A stretch of 64,000 nt of DNA, taken from positions 62,001-126,000 of the forward strand of contig JAQBXN010000006.1 of NCBI GenBank assembly GCA_027625095.1, written 5' to 3'. The DNA is from Planctomycetota bacterium (GTDB lineage: Bacteria > Planctomycetota > PUPC01 > JACPCR01). The position numbers and the translations under genes are program-made. The notes below the pieces were generated by a model. That model had not been told where the DNA came from. It saw only the letters and a program-made list of their open reading frames with translations, and did no database searches. Each line of letters starts with the position of its first letter. The first letter of the stretch is position 1. Below, piece after piece: positions 48,731-59,342 of the stretch.

Positions 48731-50401
48731 CTACTTCTTCCTATCTCCCGCCAGCTTTTTCATGTCTATACTCTCAGGCCGTGCAAATCCTCCACCCGGC
48801 CCGAACTCTGCAGCTACCGTCGCCATTTCGGCCAATGCTTCTTCCCTCGTTGCCGGTCTTTCGTGGCCCGGGAATGAATCGATGTGTACCGTTTGTGTTG
48901 GGAAAGCGAAGTCCACATTAAGCTTTTCTGCAAGACGAATGATCTCTAGAAAAATACGGCCGCGTTCACGAAGTTCTATACCCCAGTCGTTCGTTTCGAC
49001 AAAGGCATAAAACAGAATGTCCAGGGATGAGGCATTGAACTGATTTAAGTAGACGTGGAAGTAGTCTTTCCACGAGAATTCGTTGGCCAGGATAATTTGC
49101 CTGATCCCTTCAATAAATGCTTCAATTCTGTCCGGGGGGGTGTCGTATTGAATCGAGATGTAGGTCTTGATTCGCCGATAATCGCGGCGGCCCATGTTAT
49201 CAATGTTCGTTGTCGCAAGGTTTGCATTTGGGATCGTAATCTGGGACTTGTAAAAGGTGCGAATTCGAGTCGATCGAAGGCCGACTTCTTCAACCGTCCC
49301 TTCTTGCTCTCCAATGACTACCCAGTCCCCAATTTGAAAAGGTCGATCTACAAGGATCATGATCGAACCGAATAGATTGCTTAGTGTGTCCTTTGCTGCG
49401 AGCGCGAACGCAAGACCGCCGATGCCCAGCCCGGCGATAAAGGAAGTTACATCCACATCGAGATTCTGAAGCGTGAATATGACGCCGATGAGGACGACGA
49501 ACGTTTTCAAGGTTTTCCGAAGAATCGGAATAAGTTGGTCATCGAGCTTTGTATCAGTGCGTTCTGTGAGCTGGGCAAGGTAGACTGCAACGACGTCCAC
49601 CAATCGATAAAAGAGCCAAATCGCCGAGTACGCAAACAGTGCAACGCAGGTGACGCGTGCCATCTGACTGACTCTCATGCCGAATTGAAGATTGGGAAAG
49701 AGAGAGCCGAGGAGTCCGGCGAATACCATCAGGCCAATCGGCCTGGCCGCGGCCTCCACTAAATCGTCATCCCACTGCAGGCGGGTCTTTCCGGCCAATT
49801 TTAAAAGTTGATTACCGCAGAGATAAATAGTGAGCCGCCGGGCGATGAACGTGAGCAGCAAAACGAAAAACAGCCCAATCATCTGCCAATATGCCACTCC
49901 CAGTACCGACTTTCGAAGGCTGGCCGGCATGTGTTCAAGAATCCACCGCGCCTGGGAAGAGATTACTGAATCGTAAAAAGGTCTTATTTGAGCCACCGAA
50001 TATGCGGACAATAGCCACGTCTCTCCGACTTTCATGAGCCGGAATTGGGGTGCGTTGCTTACGAAGGTCAGTTCGCCCTCCGGCACTTCTGGCAGATCGG
50101 GCAGACCGTACAAGTTGATCGGATAGCCTTTCGCGTCCAGTGCAGAAATGAGCACCTCGGCTAATTGAGCGCCGAGTCTTAACCTGTCTTCTTCTGAAGG
50201 AGCAACCAATTGGCTGAGGTCGAAGCACTGTGCAGCAAGATAAAAATTGCGTTTGGCGTTGCCGCTTGCGTAATTGTGGAATGTCTGAGCGGTCATCCGG
50301 GGCGTACGGAGAACTGATGGCTCTAGTTTCTGGCTGAGCTCCCCGTAGATGAAAATCGGCAACACTGTGATTACCGCAATAATTGACTTCAGGCGATTCA
50401 T
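48731..50401 (-). CDS. MscS-family mechanosensitive channel
   Basis: A 556-residue membrane protein. After an N-terminal signal and a periplasmic region (about 25-155) come several transmembrane segments and the MscS core: the pore helix region FIAGLGIGGLAFALAAKDTLSNLFGS, the beta-domain DRPFQIGDWVVI..GTVEEVGLRSTRIRT and the C-terminal alpha/beta domain. It would release solutes on osmotic downshock. The extra periplasmic part is larger than in the minimal MscS and resembles that of MscM-type channels. It is convergent with the heparinase-like gene. Confidence 0.92.
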   Translation of the reverse strand: MNRLKSIIAVITVLPIFIYGELSQKLEPSVLRTPRMTAQTFHNYASGNAKRNFYLAAQCFDLSQLVAPSEEDRLRLGAQLAEVLISALDAKGYPINLYGLPDLPEVPEGELTFVSNAPQFRLMKVGETWLLSAYSVAQIRPFYDSVISSQARWILEHMPASLRKSVLGVAYWQMIGLFFVLLLTFIARRLTIYLCGNQLLKLAGKTRLQWDDDLVEAAARPIGLMVFAGLLGSLFPNLQFGMRVSQMARVTCVALFAYSAIWLFYRLVDVVAVYLAQLTERTDTKLDDQLIPILRKTLKTFVVLIGVIFTLQNLDVDVTSFIAGLGIGGLAFALAAKDTLSNLFGSIMILVDRPFQIGDWVVIGEQEGTVEEVGLRSTRIRTFYKSQITIPNANLATTNIDNMGRRDYRRIKTYISIQYDTPPDRIEAFIEGIRQIILANEFSWKDYFHVYLNQFNASSLDILFYAFVETNDWGIELRERGRIFLEIIRLAEKLNVDFAFPTQTVHIDSFPGHERPATREEALAEMATVAAEFGPGGGFARPESIDMKKLAGDRKK

Positions 50402-50640
50402 TTGTCCCTGTTAGTTCTGTGGTTTTCTAAGAATTTCACTGGATCTCTAAGAAGGTTCGAATTCACTGGGATCCTTGGTTCTGATCCACCAATCTGAGGT
50501 TTCCTTCATTCTGAGTATCTGAGCACGCTCGGACTCAGAAATCTCCCTGGGCTTGAGCCCAGGTGTTGTGGGAACGTCTGACACATAACTCCTCGGTTGG
50601 AAGTTATTAATTCTAAGCCTCATCAGGCTCTTTTCTTCCC

Positions 50641-52320
50641 TTATAAGGAAGCAGCAGATTCCCCTCGATCGATCACCGCGGCCCCGACGGCATCGCCCCA
50701 GACGTTTAATGTGGTTCGAAAGCGATCCAGGAGCCAGTCTATGGACAGAATCAGCCCGATTCCTTCGATAGGCAGTCCCGCTGCTTTCAGCACAATCACC
50801 ATTGTCACCAGACCGGCTTCGGGGATTCCTGCTGCCCCAATGGCTGCGAGGGTTGCGGTGAGAAAGATGATTATCTGCTTACCTTCACCAAGGTCGATAC
50901 CATAAACCTGGGCGATGAAAATTGCGGCCACCGCTTCATACAAAGCCGTTCCGTCCATGTTGACGGTTGCGCCGAGAGGAAGAACAAAACTTGCCGTTCT
51001 GCCAGAAACTCCATTTCCCTTTTCGACACCTTCCATTGTGAGCGGCAGAGTTGCCGAACTTGATGCCGTGGAGAAGGCATTCAGCAGTGCAGAGCCCATA
51101 TTGCGCGCATATTCAAGCGGATTTCGTTTGGCAAAAAATAAGAGAATTAATGGAAGCACAATAAATCCGTGAATCGCCAGGCCGACGACAACCGTGAGGC
51201 TGTACTTTCCGAGAGCGACTAATTGGGGCCAGAAGCCGGCGAATCCACCAGCGATGCCGATGCGTCCTGCTACAAGTCCAAAAATTCCAATAGGCGCTAC
51301 CATCATTACCCACCAGACGATAGTCATGATGCCCTCATTGGCCGAATCGATTACCTGCACTGCCGGTTTGCCACGATCGCCAAGTGATGCGAGCGCGCCG
51401 CCAAACAGGATAGAAAAAACGATTAGCGGCAGGACATCCATGTTCACCATGGATTCGAAAATGTTCGTGGGAATCATCCCCAGGATGACGCGTTTCAGCG
51501 TGCTCGTTACATCTGCATCTCGTTTGTTCTGAAGATTCTGTGGGTCAGGGCTGACCTTTACTCCCGTGCCGGCGACTTTCACCTTCGGTTCATCTGAAAC
51601 AAGGTTGCCGTCCACCTTGCGAAATGGCATCCGGCTTCCGTCGGTCGCGTTCACATAAAACTCCACGTCGCTGCTGGGATGCTCCCAACGGGAGACGGTA
51701 ATTTCATACTCAGCGGCCTTCCCCTCGACAAGAGTCACGGAACTCACCTTCCCATGAATTCCCTGGTCGACTAATGTCAGTACCCAATCTTTGTCGTAGT
51801 CGGTCTTATTCCACTTTGAGTCTTTGATCAGGACTGTGTGCTTAGCAGTCCCTGACAACACATATTTATTTTCAGAAAAATTTTCACCCGGAGCGAGGCC
51901 AACGCCAGGCTTGATGATGTTTACAAGCACCATACCGATGGTCACTGAAATGCCTGTAGTGATCATGTAGTAGGCAATTGTGCGCCATCCTATCGAACCG
52001 AGCTTGCTCAGATCCCCGAGTCCCGTGATACCTGAAATCATCGACAGGATGACCAGTGGGACCACAATCATTTTCAGAGCATTAAGAAATATTTTTCCAA
52101 GGATTTCTGTATCGGCAGCGAGATCGGGGGCCAAACCACCGAACAGCAGCCCTAGAATCACGCCTGCCAGAATGCCAAACAACACGAAACGATGCTTGGC
52201 CCTGTCATCTCCACCGGTGCCGGTAGGGCCTTCGCCGCCAGAGTTGCCTCCACCTGATCGAATCTCGGAATTTGCGGTTTCAGCCTCTTGGGTAGTCTCC
52301 TTGTTTTCGTCTTCGGACAT
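50641..52320 (-). CDS. Dicarboxylate/amino acid:cation symporter with large loop insertion
   Basis: A 559-residue member of the DAACS (GltP/DctA) family. The substrate-binding hairpins are visible (SSSATLPLTM) together with the NMDGTALYEA motif. I use the ATG at 52320 (GAGGA about 10 bases upstream) rather than the frame from 52524. Compared with the usual 420 or so residues, there is a hydrophilic insertion at about 150-270 in the loop after transmembrane segment 3, with predicted beta structure (AAEYEITVSRWEHPSSDVEFYV). The N-terminal 40 residues are Gly/Glu-rich. Substrate is likely glutamate, aspartate or C4-dicarboxylate with Na+ or H+. Confidence 0.92.
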   Translation of the reverse strand: MSEDENKETTQEAETANSEIRSGGGNSGGEGPTGTGGDDRAKHRFVLFGILAGVILGLLFGGLAPDLAADTEILGKIFLNALKMIVVPLVILSMISGITGLGDLSKLGSIGWRTIAYYMITTGISVTIGMVLVNIIKPGVGLAPGENFSENKYVLSGTAKHTVLIKDSKWNKTDYDKDWVLTLVDQGIHGKVSSVTLVEGKAAEYEITVSRWEHPSSDVEFYVNATDGSRMPFRKVDGNLVSDEPKVKVAGTGVKVSPDPQNLQNKRDADVTSTLKRVILGMIPTNIFESMVNMDVLPLIVFSILFGGALASLGDRGKPAVQVIDSANEGIMTIVWWVMMVAPIGIFGLVAGRIGIAGGFAGFWPQLVALGKYSLTVVVGLAIHGFIVLPLILLFFAKRNPLEYARNMGSALLNAFSTASSSATLPLTMEGVEKGNGVSGRTASFVLPLGATVNMDGTALYEAVAAIFIAQVYGIDLGEGKQIIIFLTATLAAIGAAGIPEAGLVTMVIVLKAAGLPIEGIGLILSIDWLLDRFRTTLNVWGDAVGAAVIDRGESAASL

Positions 52321-52587
52321 GGAATGAGTTTCCTCGTGATCGGAAATTACCGCAGAAAGCCGACGGACTGGATAGCAGTTAAAGATCTGCGGGGGGCGTA
52401 GACTACATGAACTGATGGGGATGTTCCAGAGCAACAGCAGCCTGGCTTCACGTAACGTCTGCCCTGTAGCCGCTGGCTCTGCTGCTTCTACAAAGGGGGT
52501 GGAACGATTTGATTGGTTGCTCATAGAATGATCGCGGATTCGAGAGACGGTTCGCTAGTCAATTCAGCCACCGATACAAGACCTCAC

Positions 52588-55299
52588 ATGAGATATTCAT
52601 TTGGAATTCAATGTCTGCGCCTCATTCCTGGACTCCTGATTTTGCCCTCTTCGGCCGAAACCCTCTTTGTAAGCACCAAAGGTAATGATGCCTGGACGGG
52701 CAGTCTCCAACAGCCGAACGATGATCAAACTGACGGCCCTCTGGCATCACTTGCAGGGGCAAGAGACCGAGTACGAAAGCTGCGTGCAGATGGGGCCCTG
52801 AACAAGGCGATTAATGTCAAGGTCGCCGGCGGCAACTACAGCATTGTCGAGCCCATCAGGTTTACGGCGCAGGATTCTGGAACCAAGGACGCTCCTGTTA
52901 TTTATGAAGCAGTGGAAGGGGAATCCCCAAACATTTCCGGTGGTCGCCCCATCACTGGTTGGCAACGTTCCCAAAACGGCCTCTGGACAGCGCACGTCCC
53001 GGAAGTTGCCGCGGGCAATTGGTATTTCGAGCAACTCTGGGTGAACGGTCGCCGCGCCATGCGGGCCCGTACCCCGAATCGTTTCTTCTATTACATGAAA
53101 CATGTCACAGAAGAAGTGCTCGAAACAGGAAATCCCCGGCAAGCCAAACGCGCCAGGCAGACGATTACGGTACGGCCGGGAGACCTCGCGTCGCTGGAGA
53201 AGGTCTCGGACGAGGAAAGGAAAGACGTTCAGTTGCTCGCCTACCACAAGTGGGACAACACACGAAAGTTTCTCGATTCTATCGATACGGAGACGAGCAT
53301 TCTGAAGATCTCCGGCGGAGGAATGAAATCATGGAATCCTCTGCAAAAAGATACGGGCTATGTGCTTGAAAATTACCTTGCCGCACTTGATACACCTGGA
53401 GAATGGTTTCTCAGTCGAGCTGGCACCCTTCACTACCTGCCTCGAGCTGGCGAGGACATGTCCAATGTGGAAGTGTACGCACCGGTCTCGCCATATTTCC
53501 TGATCGTCGAGGGGGACGCTGCGAATGGAAAATACGTCGAACACCTGAGCTTCAAAGGACTGTCGTTTCGACATTCGCAGTGGCTTACTCCCGAAGAGGG
53601 CTTCGAGCCGAGCCAGGCGGCCGCGCCAGTCGATGCGGTCATCCAGGTAGATGGCGCACGCAACATTTCAATTGAAAACTGCGAGATTGCGCATACCGGA
53701 CGTTATTCGGTCTGGTTCCGGAAAGGCTGCAGTGATTGCAGGATAGTGCATTGTCACATCCATGATTTCGGAGCAGGCGGGGTGCGTATCGGCGAGATGG
53801 GCATGAACAAAAACGAGCCCGAACAGACCAGTCACATCACCGTCGACAACAACATCATCCGGCACGGCGGACGTGTTTTTCCTTGCGCTGTCGGAGTCTG
53901 GATCGGGCAGAGCAGTGACAATCAGGTTACCCATAATGAAGTGGCCGACCTGTATTACAGTGGTATGTCCGTCGGTTGGCGTTGGGGATATGCGGAGAGC
54001 CTGAGCAAGCGGAACAAGGTCGAGTTCAACCATATTCATCATCTCGGGTGGGGCTGGCTGAGCGATATGGGCGGCGTATATACGCTTGGCCCTTCAGAGG
54101 GTACGACGGTAAGCAATAACGTCATCCACGATGTTAATTCGTGGAGTTACGGCGGCTGGGGCCTCTATAACGACGAAGGCTCGACCGGCATCGTCATGGA
54201 GAATAACCTTGTCTACAACACCAAGTCCGGCGGTTATCACCAGCATTACGGAAAAGAGAATGTCATTCGAAACAACATCCTGGCGTTTGCACGGGATCAC
54301 CAACTCCAGTTTACGCGTGTCGAAAATCACCTTTCGTTTACTTTCGAAAATAACATCGTCTATTGGAAGGACGGGCCACTGTTCAGCGGGCGCTGGAAGG
54401 AGGCGAAAATTGACCTCAAGGACAATCTTTACTGGCAGTCGAGCGGCAAGCCGATCAGCTTCGCTGGCATGAAATTCGATGAATGGCAGAAGAGTGGAAG
54501 GGACGCCGGCTCGGTGGTCGAAGACCCGATTTTCGTTGATGTGGAGAAGTATGACTTCCGGCTCACCCCCGGCTCACCCGCCACCAGGACTGGTTTCAAA
54601 CCGTTCGATTTCTCTCAGGCCGGTGTCTACGGCGAGGCCGAATGGATCGCTCTCGCCGGCAGCGTCCACTTTCCGCCGTTCGAACTGCCGCCTCCTCCAC
54701 CCGTACTTGAGGTAAAGGAGGACTTTGAAAACCCCACCACGCAGAGGCCCCTTCCAACGGCGCACCTGAGCACAGAAAACAAAGGCGATTCCATAGCTGT
54801 TTCTGATGAGCAGGCCGCAGGCGGCAAGCATTCACTGAAGCTGACAGACGCCGCCGGCATGAAGCACAATTGGAATCCACACTTCTACTTCAGCCCCTAT
54901 CACAAGAATGGGATTACTCGCTGCAGCTTTGATATCCGGCTCGACAACGCGGCGAGGTTTTATCACGAGTGGCGGGATCGGGCCTCGCCTTACCGGGTCG
55001 GCCCCACTCTGCAGATAGCAGGCGGCAATTTGATTTCCGGTGGCAGGCAACTGCTCACGTTGCCGTTGGATACGTGGATTCATTTGGAGGTATCAGCCGG
55101 CCTGGGCGGGCAATCGACGGGCACCTGGGACCTGGTCGTCACGATCATGGGAAAGGAGCCTGTCCGGTTCACGAAACTGAATCTTCAAAACGAAAACTGG
55201 ACGACTCTGGACTGGGTGGGATTCGTGAGCGACGGTACGAAGGCATCCAACATTTATATCGACAACATCGAACTCAAGAACGATCCTTCGTCAGTCTGA
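52588..55299 (+). CDS. Secreted right-handed beta-helix protein, putative glycan-active
   Basis: From the ATG at 52588 this is a 903-residue protein. A signal peptide occupies about 1-24. The next part reads [19 protein letters not shown], the opening of many secreted beta-helix enzymes, followed by parallel beta-helix repeats (about 370-620). The last 190 residues look like a lectin-like beta-sandwich. Similar layouts are found in GH141 and other pectate-lyase-like enzymes, but family membership is not certain and catalytic residues are not assigned. The longer frame from 52513 overlaps the 5' side of the symporter's frame. Confidence 0.78.
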   Translation: MRYSFGIQCLRLIPGLLILPSSAETLFVSTKGNDAWTGSLQQPNDDQTDGPLASLAGARDRVRKLRADGALNKAINVKVAGGNYSIVEPIRFTAQDSGTKDAPVIYEAVEGESPNISGGRPITGWQRSQNGLWTAHVPEVAAGNWYFEQLWVNGRRAMRARTPNRFFYYMKHVTEEVLETGNPRQAKRARQTITVRPGDLASLEKVSDEERKDVQLLAYHKWDNTRKFLDSIDTETSILKISGGGMKSWNPLQKDTGYVLENYLAALDTPGEWFLSRAGTLHYLPRAGEDMSNVEVYAPVSPYFLIVEGDAANGKYVEHLSFKGLSFRHSQWLTPEEGFEPSQAAAPVDAVIQVDGARNISIENCEIAHTGRYSVWFRKGCSDCRIVHCHIHDFGAGGVRIGEMGMNKNEPEQTSHITVDNNIIRHGGRVFPCAVGVWIGQSSDNQVTHNEVADLYYSGMSVGWRWGYAESLSKRNKVEFNHIHHLGWGWLSDMGGVYTLGPSEGTTVSNNVIHDVNSWSYGGWGLYNDEGSTGIVMENNLVYNTKSGGYHQHYGKENVIRNNILAFARDHQLQFTRVENHLSFTFENNIVYWKDGPLFSGRWKEAKIDLKDNLYWQSSGKPISFAGMKFDEWQKSGRDAGSVVEDPIFVDVEKYDFRLTPGSPATRTGFKPFDFSQAGVYGEAEWIALAGSVHFPPFELPPPPPVLEVKEDFENPTTQRPLPTAHLSTENKGDSIAVSDEQAAGGKHSLKLTDAAGMKHNWNPHFYFSPYHKNGITRCSFDIRLDNAARFYHEWRDRASPYRVGPTLQIAGGNLISGGRQLLTLPLDTWIHLEVSAGLGGQSTGTWDLVVTIMGKEPVRFTKLNLQNENWTTLDWVGFVSDGTKASNIYIDNIELKNDPSSV

Positions 55300-56067
55300 T
55301 CCGGAGCATCGACACCGAGAACCTTTGGGAAGGACGGATCGAAAAAGAAGTGGGTAAGGAAGAGGCAGGTTTATGCTGTCAATTCCTGCCCGTTGCCGCA
55401 TGCAGCATAAGTCTTGATCGAAATGGGTGACTCCCTTCAGATCGCCCCGTTTGGGGAGTTGTTTGTTGTTCTTTGACATGTCTGATGACAAAAGTCCTTG
55501 AGGCTCAGCAAGCTGTGTGTCTTGAAGTGCTTCAGCCTTCGCTCTTAAATTTCATGTTGCTTGACTTGTTTGTCTAATTGGGTGTGCGCTGGGTTCAGGA
55601 TATTCTGGTCTGCGGGAATTGGCTCAAACCCATAGGTGCGAATGCGGTCCAGGCTGCATTGATAACGCCGAAATTTGAAATCGTTTTCCTGACACCAGCG
55701 ATGGAGTCATTGTAATCTCCGTCGATTTTAGGATGGGGGCGCCATTGTCATCATGTACCCAGTAATCCACGATGAAAGATGCGGTGACGAGCCTGCGGGT
55801 TATCGAAGCGATCGAGACATCGGTGAAGGAGGGCAGGCATGTGGGGGTAGTGAGTAATAAGTAATGTTGGTACAGGCGCCGTTGCTGGGCCGGCATGGGC
55901 CGACGAGAGATTCGAAACTCGATAGGGTTAAGCAGTCGGCTGCTGGGCTGCCATAGGGCTCTAATCACCAAGTGACCGACGACTCACGATTCACCATTTA
56001 AGAAACCGACCGTCGCCCCAACAACGACGGCCATTCAAGCTCCAACTTACTCACCACTGATTACTCA
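55300..56067. other. Intergenic region, no clear gene
   Basis: About 770 bases between the beta-helix and lactonase genes. The frame at 55624-55971 on minus (115 residues) has an unnatural composition and no ribosome binding site, so I do not call it. Short TCACT/TTACTCA-like motifs recur near 55845-56065. I see no terminator, tRNA or strong hairpin. Confidence 0.5.
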
Positions 56068-57141
56068 TCACGTTACAATCATTTTCACACAGACCGGCTT
56101 TTTCACTTTCGTGATGTGCCCGGTCTCGCTGAGTTCACCGGTATCGGAGTCGATCCTGAAAGGTACAATGTTGTCGTTGTTCTGGTTGGCGACGAAGAGG
56201 AACTGCCCAGACGGATCAATGCAGAAATTGCGTGGATGATCCCCCTGGGTGGGCTCGTGACCGACGAGCGTGAGCTTGCCTGATTCGGCATCTACAGAAT
56301 AGATCACGATACTGTTGTGGCCGCGGTTTGAGCCGTAGAGGAAGCGTCCATCAGAAGTGATGTGCACGTCCGCACAGTAACTTTTCCCATCGAAGTCAGC
56401 CGGGAGAGTTGGGACCTGTTCAACGTCTGAGGTCTCGCCGGTTTCAGCATTGTAGTTTAAGACGTTCATCATGTTGTCGAGCTCGTTGATGACGTAGATG
56501 AACTTGCCGTTCGGATGAAAATCGAGATGCCGCGGCCCGGCACCGGGCTGGATAGGTGCGTGTCCGCTGGGCACGAGTTTGCCGTTTTCGAGATCCAGTT
56601 TGTAGATCATCACTTTGTCAATGCCAAGATCGGCGCACAGTGCATGACGATTGCTGTTATCAATGAAAAAGGAATGCGCGTGTGACTTCGTCTGGCGGCC
56701 TTCGTTCATGTTGGCTCCTTCGTGCTGATGGAAGTCGCTCAATACACCAAGCGAACCGTCTTCCTGAATTGGCAGCATGGAAACACTGCCGCCACCGTAG
56801 TTTGCAACAACCACGTATTTACCGGTCTGATCAACGCTCAAATGACAGGGGCCAGAGCCACCACAATGCTCGTCGTTGATATGTTGTAGTTCGCCCTTCT
56901 CCAGGTCGATAGAAAATGCACTGACGCCGCCCATAGAAGTGCCTTCAAAGTTTGCAATCTCGCTGACCGCATAGAGATTTTTTCTATTCGGTGAGATGGC
57001 CACAAACGACGGATTTTTAATACCGCCGATAGCGCTGATGGGCTCAAGGGCGCCGTATACCGAATCGAGCCTGTAAACATAAATGCCGTTCGTTTCATCG
57101 TCGCCCGTGTATGTACCTACAAATGCTAATGTCTTTGACAT
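56068..57141 (-). CDS. Lactonase-family seven-bladed propeller, 6-phosphogluconolactonase-like
   Basis: A 357-residue protein in the YbhE-type lactonase family, with propeller blades visible as repeats of GKYVVVANYGGGSVSMLP, NGKFIYVINELDNMMNV and SGQFLFVANQNNDNIVPF. No signal peptide. YbhE-type enzymes hydrolyse 6-phosphogluconolactone, which would link it to zwf and gnd in this window. Other family members act on different lactones. The ribosome binding site is GGGAG, 6 bases before the ATG. It is the only gene of the lactone step seen here. Confidence 0.85.
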   Translation of the reverse strand: MSKTLAFVGTYTGDDETNGIYVYRLDSVYGALEPISAIGGIKNPSFVAISPNRKNLYAVSEIANFEGTSMGGVSAFSIDLEKGELQHINDEHCGGSGPCHLSVDQTGKYVVVANYGGGSVSMLPIQEDGSLGVLSDFHQHEGANMNEGRQTKSHAHSFFIDNSNRHALCADLGIDKVMIYKLDLENGKLVPSGHAPIQPGAGPRHLDFHPNGKFIYVINELDNMMNVLNYNAETGETSDVEQVPTLPADFDGKSYCADVHITSDGRFLYGSNRGHNSIVIYSVDAESGKLTLVGHEPTQGDHPRNFCIDPSGQFLFVANQNNDNIVPFRIDSDTGELSETGHITKVKKPVCVKMIVT

Positions 57142-57678
57142 GCTTTTCTCCCTTTAAGATTTCAAGAATTCCAAATTGTCACGATAGAAAACCGGGATTG
57201 AAAATCCAACCGGACCTGGAGCAGCTTCGACCCTCGCTGGTGCCGCTTTGCCCCTCGGATCGGGGACCCTGCAACTCATTCAGGGGGAAACGTAGTGAAG
57301 ACCACGCAAAGTGAATTCCAGCCAGTTAGGGGATTGAATTTGAGGTGGGAATGGTTAGAGGCTGAATAGCGATGGTTGAACGTGCAAGAATCATGCCCCA
57401 GCACGATTTTGGGAAAGCGTGGACTTCGAAATTCGATTCTGATAGAGTCTGCCACCTGGACAACGCTCCCAGCATTAGACAAAGGATATGGTGCAGAAGG
57501 TCTTATTACTCCATTGCAAGTATTTCCAACATTGCAGTGACGACTCCGGCCGATATATTTCACAGGTTTTGGCCTCCCTGCAGTATGTGGGATCTCCCCT
57601 GATTTTTTATTGAAAGTTGTCCGCCTGTTCACCCCCCAATTAGAATCAGGCCGACATAAATTTGATTAGGAGTTCTAT
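57142..57678. other. Intergenic region between lactonase and DUF1549 genes
   Basis: About 540 bases with no convincing gene. It must carry the promoters of two divergent genes; no box stands out. I see no obvious structured RNA. Confidence 0.5.
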
Positions 57679-59307
57679 ATGAGACATCGGAAGTGCTTCC
57701 TGGCTGTTGGTTTTACAGCCATGGCCAGTTTCTTTCTATGGCCTGCGATGGCTGATGCTGGCCTCTCCCGGGAAGGCAATGCAGATATTTCATTCGCCCG
57801 AAAGGTGGATGAATTCATTTCTAACAAGCTGAAGGAAGAACAGCTTGTTCCTGCAAAGATGACGACGGACTCTGAATTCCTCCGCCGTATTTCTCTAGAT
57901 CTTACAGGGACCATCCCCCCTGCAGAAGAAGTTATTGCTTTCATTAATGACAAAGACCGCAAAAAAAGAGCGAACAAGATTGATGAATTTCTCAACCACC
58001 CGATGTTCGCCGAAAATCTTGCCATGCTCTGGGCAAATCTACTGATCACGCGCGATGGAGGAGACGCAGATCGTGGCCTGATGGAGAAATATCTCCGGGA
58101 CAGCTTCCTCTATAACAAGCCTTACGACGAAATGGTTCGTGAGCTCTTGACCGCTGAAGGCCTGAGCGATGAAAACCCCGCGGTGAACTATCTCGTCCGT
58201 CGCAGTGGAAGTGCGCCGGAACTGGCTGGACACAGTGCACGAGTTTTCATGGGCCTCCAGATTCAATGCGCCCAGTGTCACAACCACCCTTACGAAAAAT
58301 GGACTCAAGACGATTTCTGGGCCTATGCAGCCTACTTTTCAGGTATCTCCAAGAGGGAAATGGGGATGGACGGTGACAAGTTTCGTCCGTTTCTGCTGAG
58401 TGACTCTGGTGGTGGAAAAGCCCGCTTTCAGGTTCGTGGCAAACCGGGATCTGGTGTCAGTGCCCAGGAGATCTATAAAGAGATCGACCAGCCCATGTTT
58501 CTGCAGATGACCCTCCCGGGCAAGAAAGTTGGAGGGCGCTGGGTAGATCAGATGGCCAAGACTCTGACTCATCCCAGAAACGCATTGTTTGCTAAATCCA
58601 TAGTGAACAGAACTTGGTATCACCTCATGGGGCGTGGTCTCGTCATGCCAATTGATGACCTTGGTGAAAACAACCCGGCAACCCACCCTGAGTTGCTTGT
58701 AAGCCTCGCCGATGATTTCATTGATAAGGGATACGATGTCAAATACCTCTATCGTTTGTTGTGTAACACTCGCACTTATCAGAGGTCTTCGGCCCCCCAT
58801 AATCGCAAGTATGAGGGTTCGGATTTCTATGCCTACGCCAACATGAAACCGATGACCCCTGAGCAACTCTTCAGCGCAACGGTTCAGGCAACTGGCCTAG
58901 ACGAAAAGCAGCGCTACAGTAATCCGAAGAGAATTCGGGATTGGAAGATGCAGACGATTCGACCCTTTGTCTTCAACTTTGGGAATGACGAGGAAGAGGT
59001 TGTCGAAGAATTTCAAGGCACTATTCCACAAGCTCTTCTGATGATGAATGGTCCGCTTACCACGGAAGGCATCAAAGTTTCGAAGGGGGGGAATCTGGAT
59101 CGTTTGTTCAAGATTCGAAAGAGCGATGCGGACCGAGTGGAGCTTATGTTCCTTGCCGCAGTATCGAGACGTCCTACCCCGGCCGAAAAGTCTGAAATTC
59201 TCTCTTATATCAAAAACAAGGGAACTGCCGAGCAAAAACACAAAGAAGGCTACGAAGATGCTTTCTGGGCCTTATTGAACACTACGGAATTCCTCTTTAA
59301 CCATTAA
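57679..59307 (+). CDS. DUF1549/DUF1553 secreted protein
   Basis: A 542-residue protein with a signal peptide (about 1-26). DUF1549 (KVDEFISNKLKEEQLVP..LDLTGTIPPAEEV) is followed by DUF1553 (NRTWYHLMGRGLVMPIDDL). A heme-binding-like motif CAQCH lies near residues 197-201 in CAQCHNHPYEKWTQDDFWAYAAYF. Compared with the giant protein at 9783, it lacks the N-terminal cytochrome and WD40 parts and the coiled coil. It pairs with the DUF1501 gene 35 bases downstream. Function of these pairs is not established. Confidence 0.93.
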   Translation: MRHRKCFLAVGFTAMASFFLWPAMADAGLSREGNADISFARKVDEFISNKLKEEQLVPAKMTTDSEFLRRISLDLTGTIPPAEEVIAFINDKDRKKRANKIDEFLNHPMFAENLAMLWANLLITRDGGDADRGLMEKYLRDSFLYNKPYDEMVRELLTAEGLSDENPAVNYLVRRSGSAPELAGHSARVFMGLQIQCAQCHNHPYEKWTQDDFWAYAAYFSGISKREMGMDGDKFRPFLLSDSGGGKARFQVRGKPGSGVSAQEIYKEIDQPMFLQMTLPGKKVGGRWVDQMAKTLTHPRNALFAKSIVNRTWYHLMGRGLVMPIDDLGENNPATHPELLVSLADDFIDKGYDVKYLYRLLCNTRTYQRSSAPHNRKYEGSDFYAYANMKPMTPEQLFSATVQATGLDEKQRYSNPKRIRDWKMQTIRPFVFNFGNDEEEVVEEFQGTIPQALLMMNGPLTTEGIKVSKGGNLDRLFKIRKSDADRVELMFLAAVSRRPTPAEKSEILSYIKNKGTAEQKHKEGYEDAFWALLNTTEFLFNH

Positions 59308-59342
59308 TAAATCACTGTACCGCCCCTGAGAAAGGAGTCTTC

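Noticed and set aside
55624..55971. Minus-strand frame in the gap before the lactonase
   Set aside because: Unnatural composition, no ribosome binding site and no recognisable domain; left as intergenic.
55840..56060. Short TCACT/TTACTCA-like motifs as a possible direct-repeat array
   Set aside because: Spacing and sequence are irregular, so it is not a defined repeat array.
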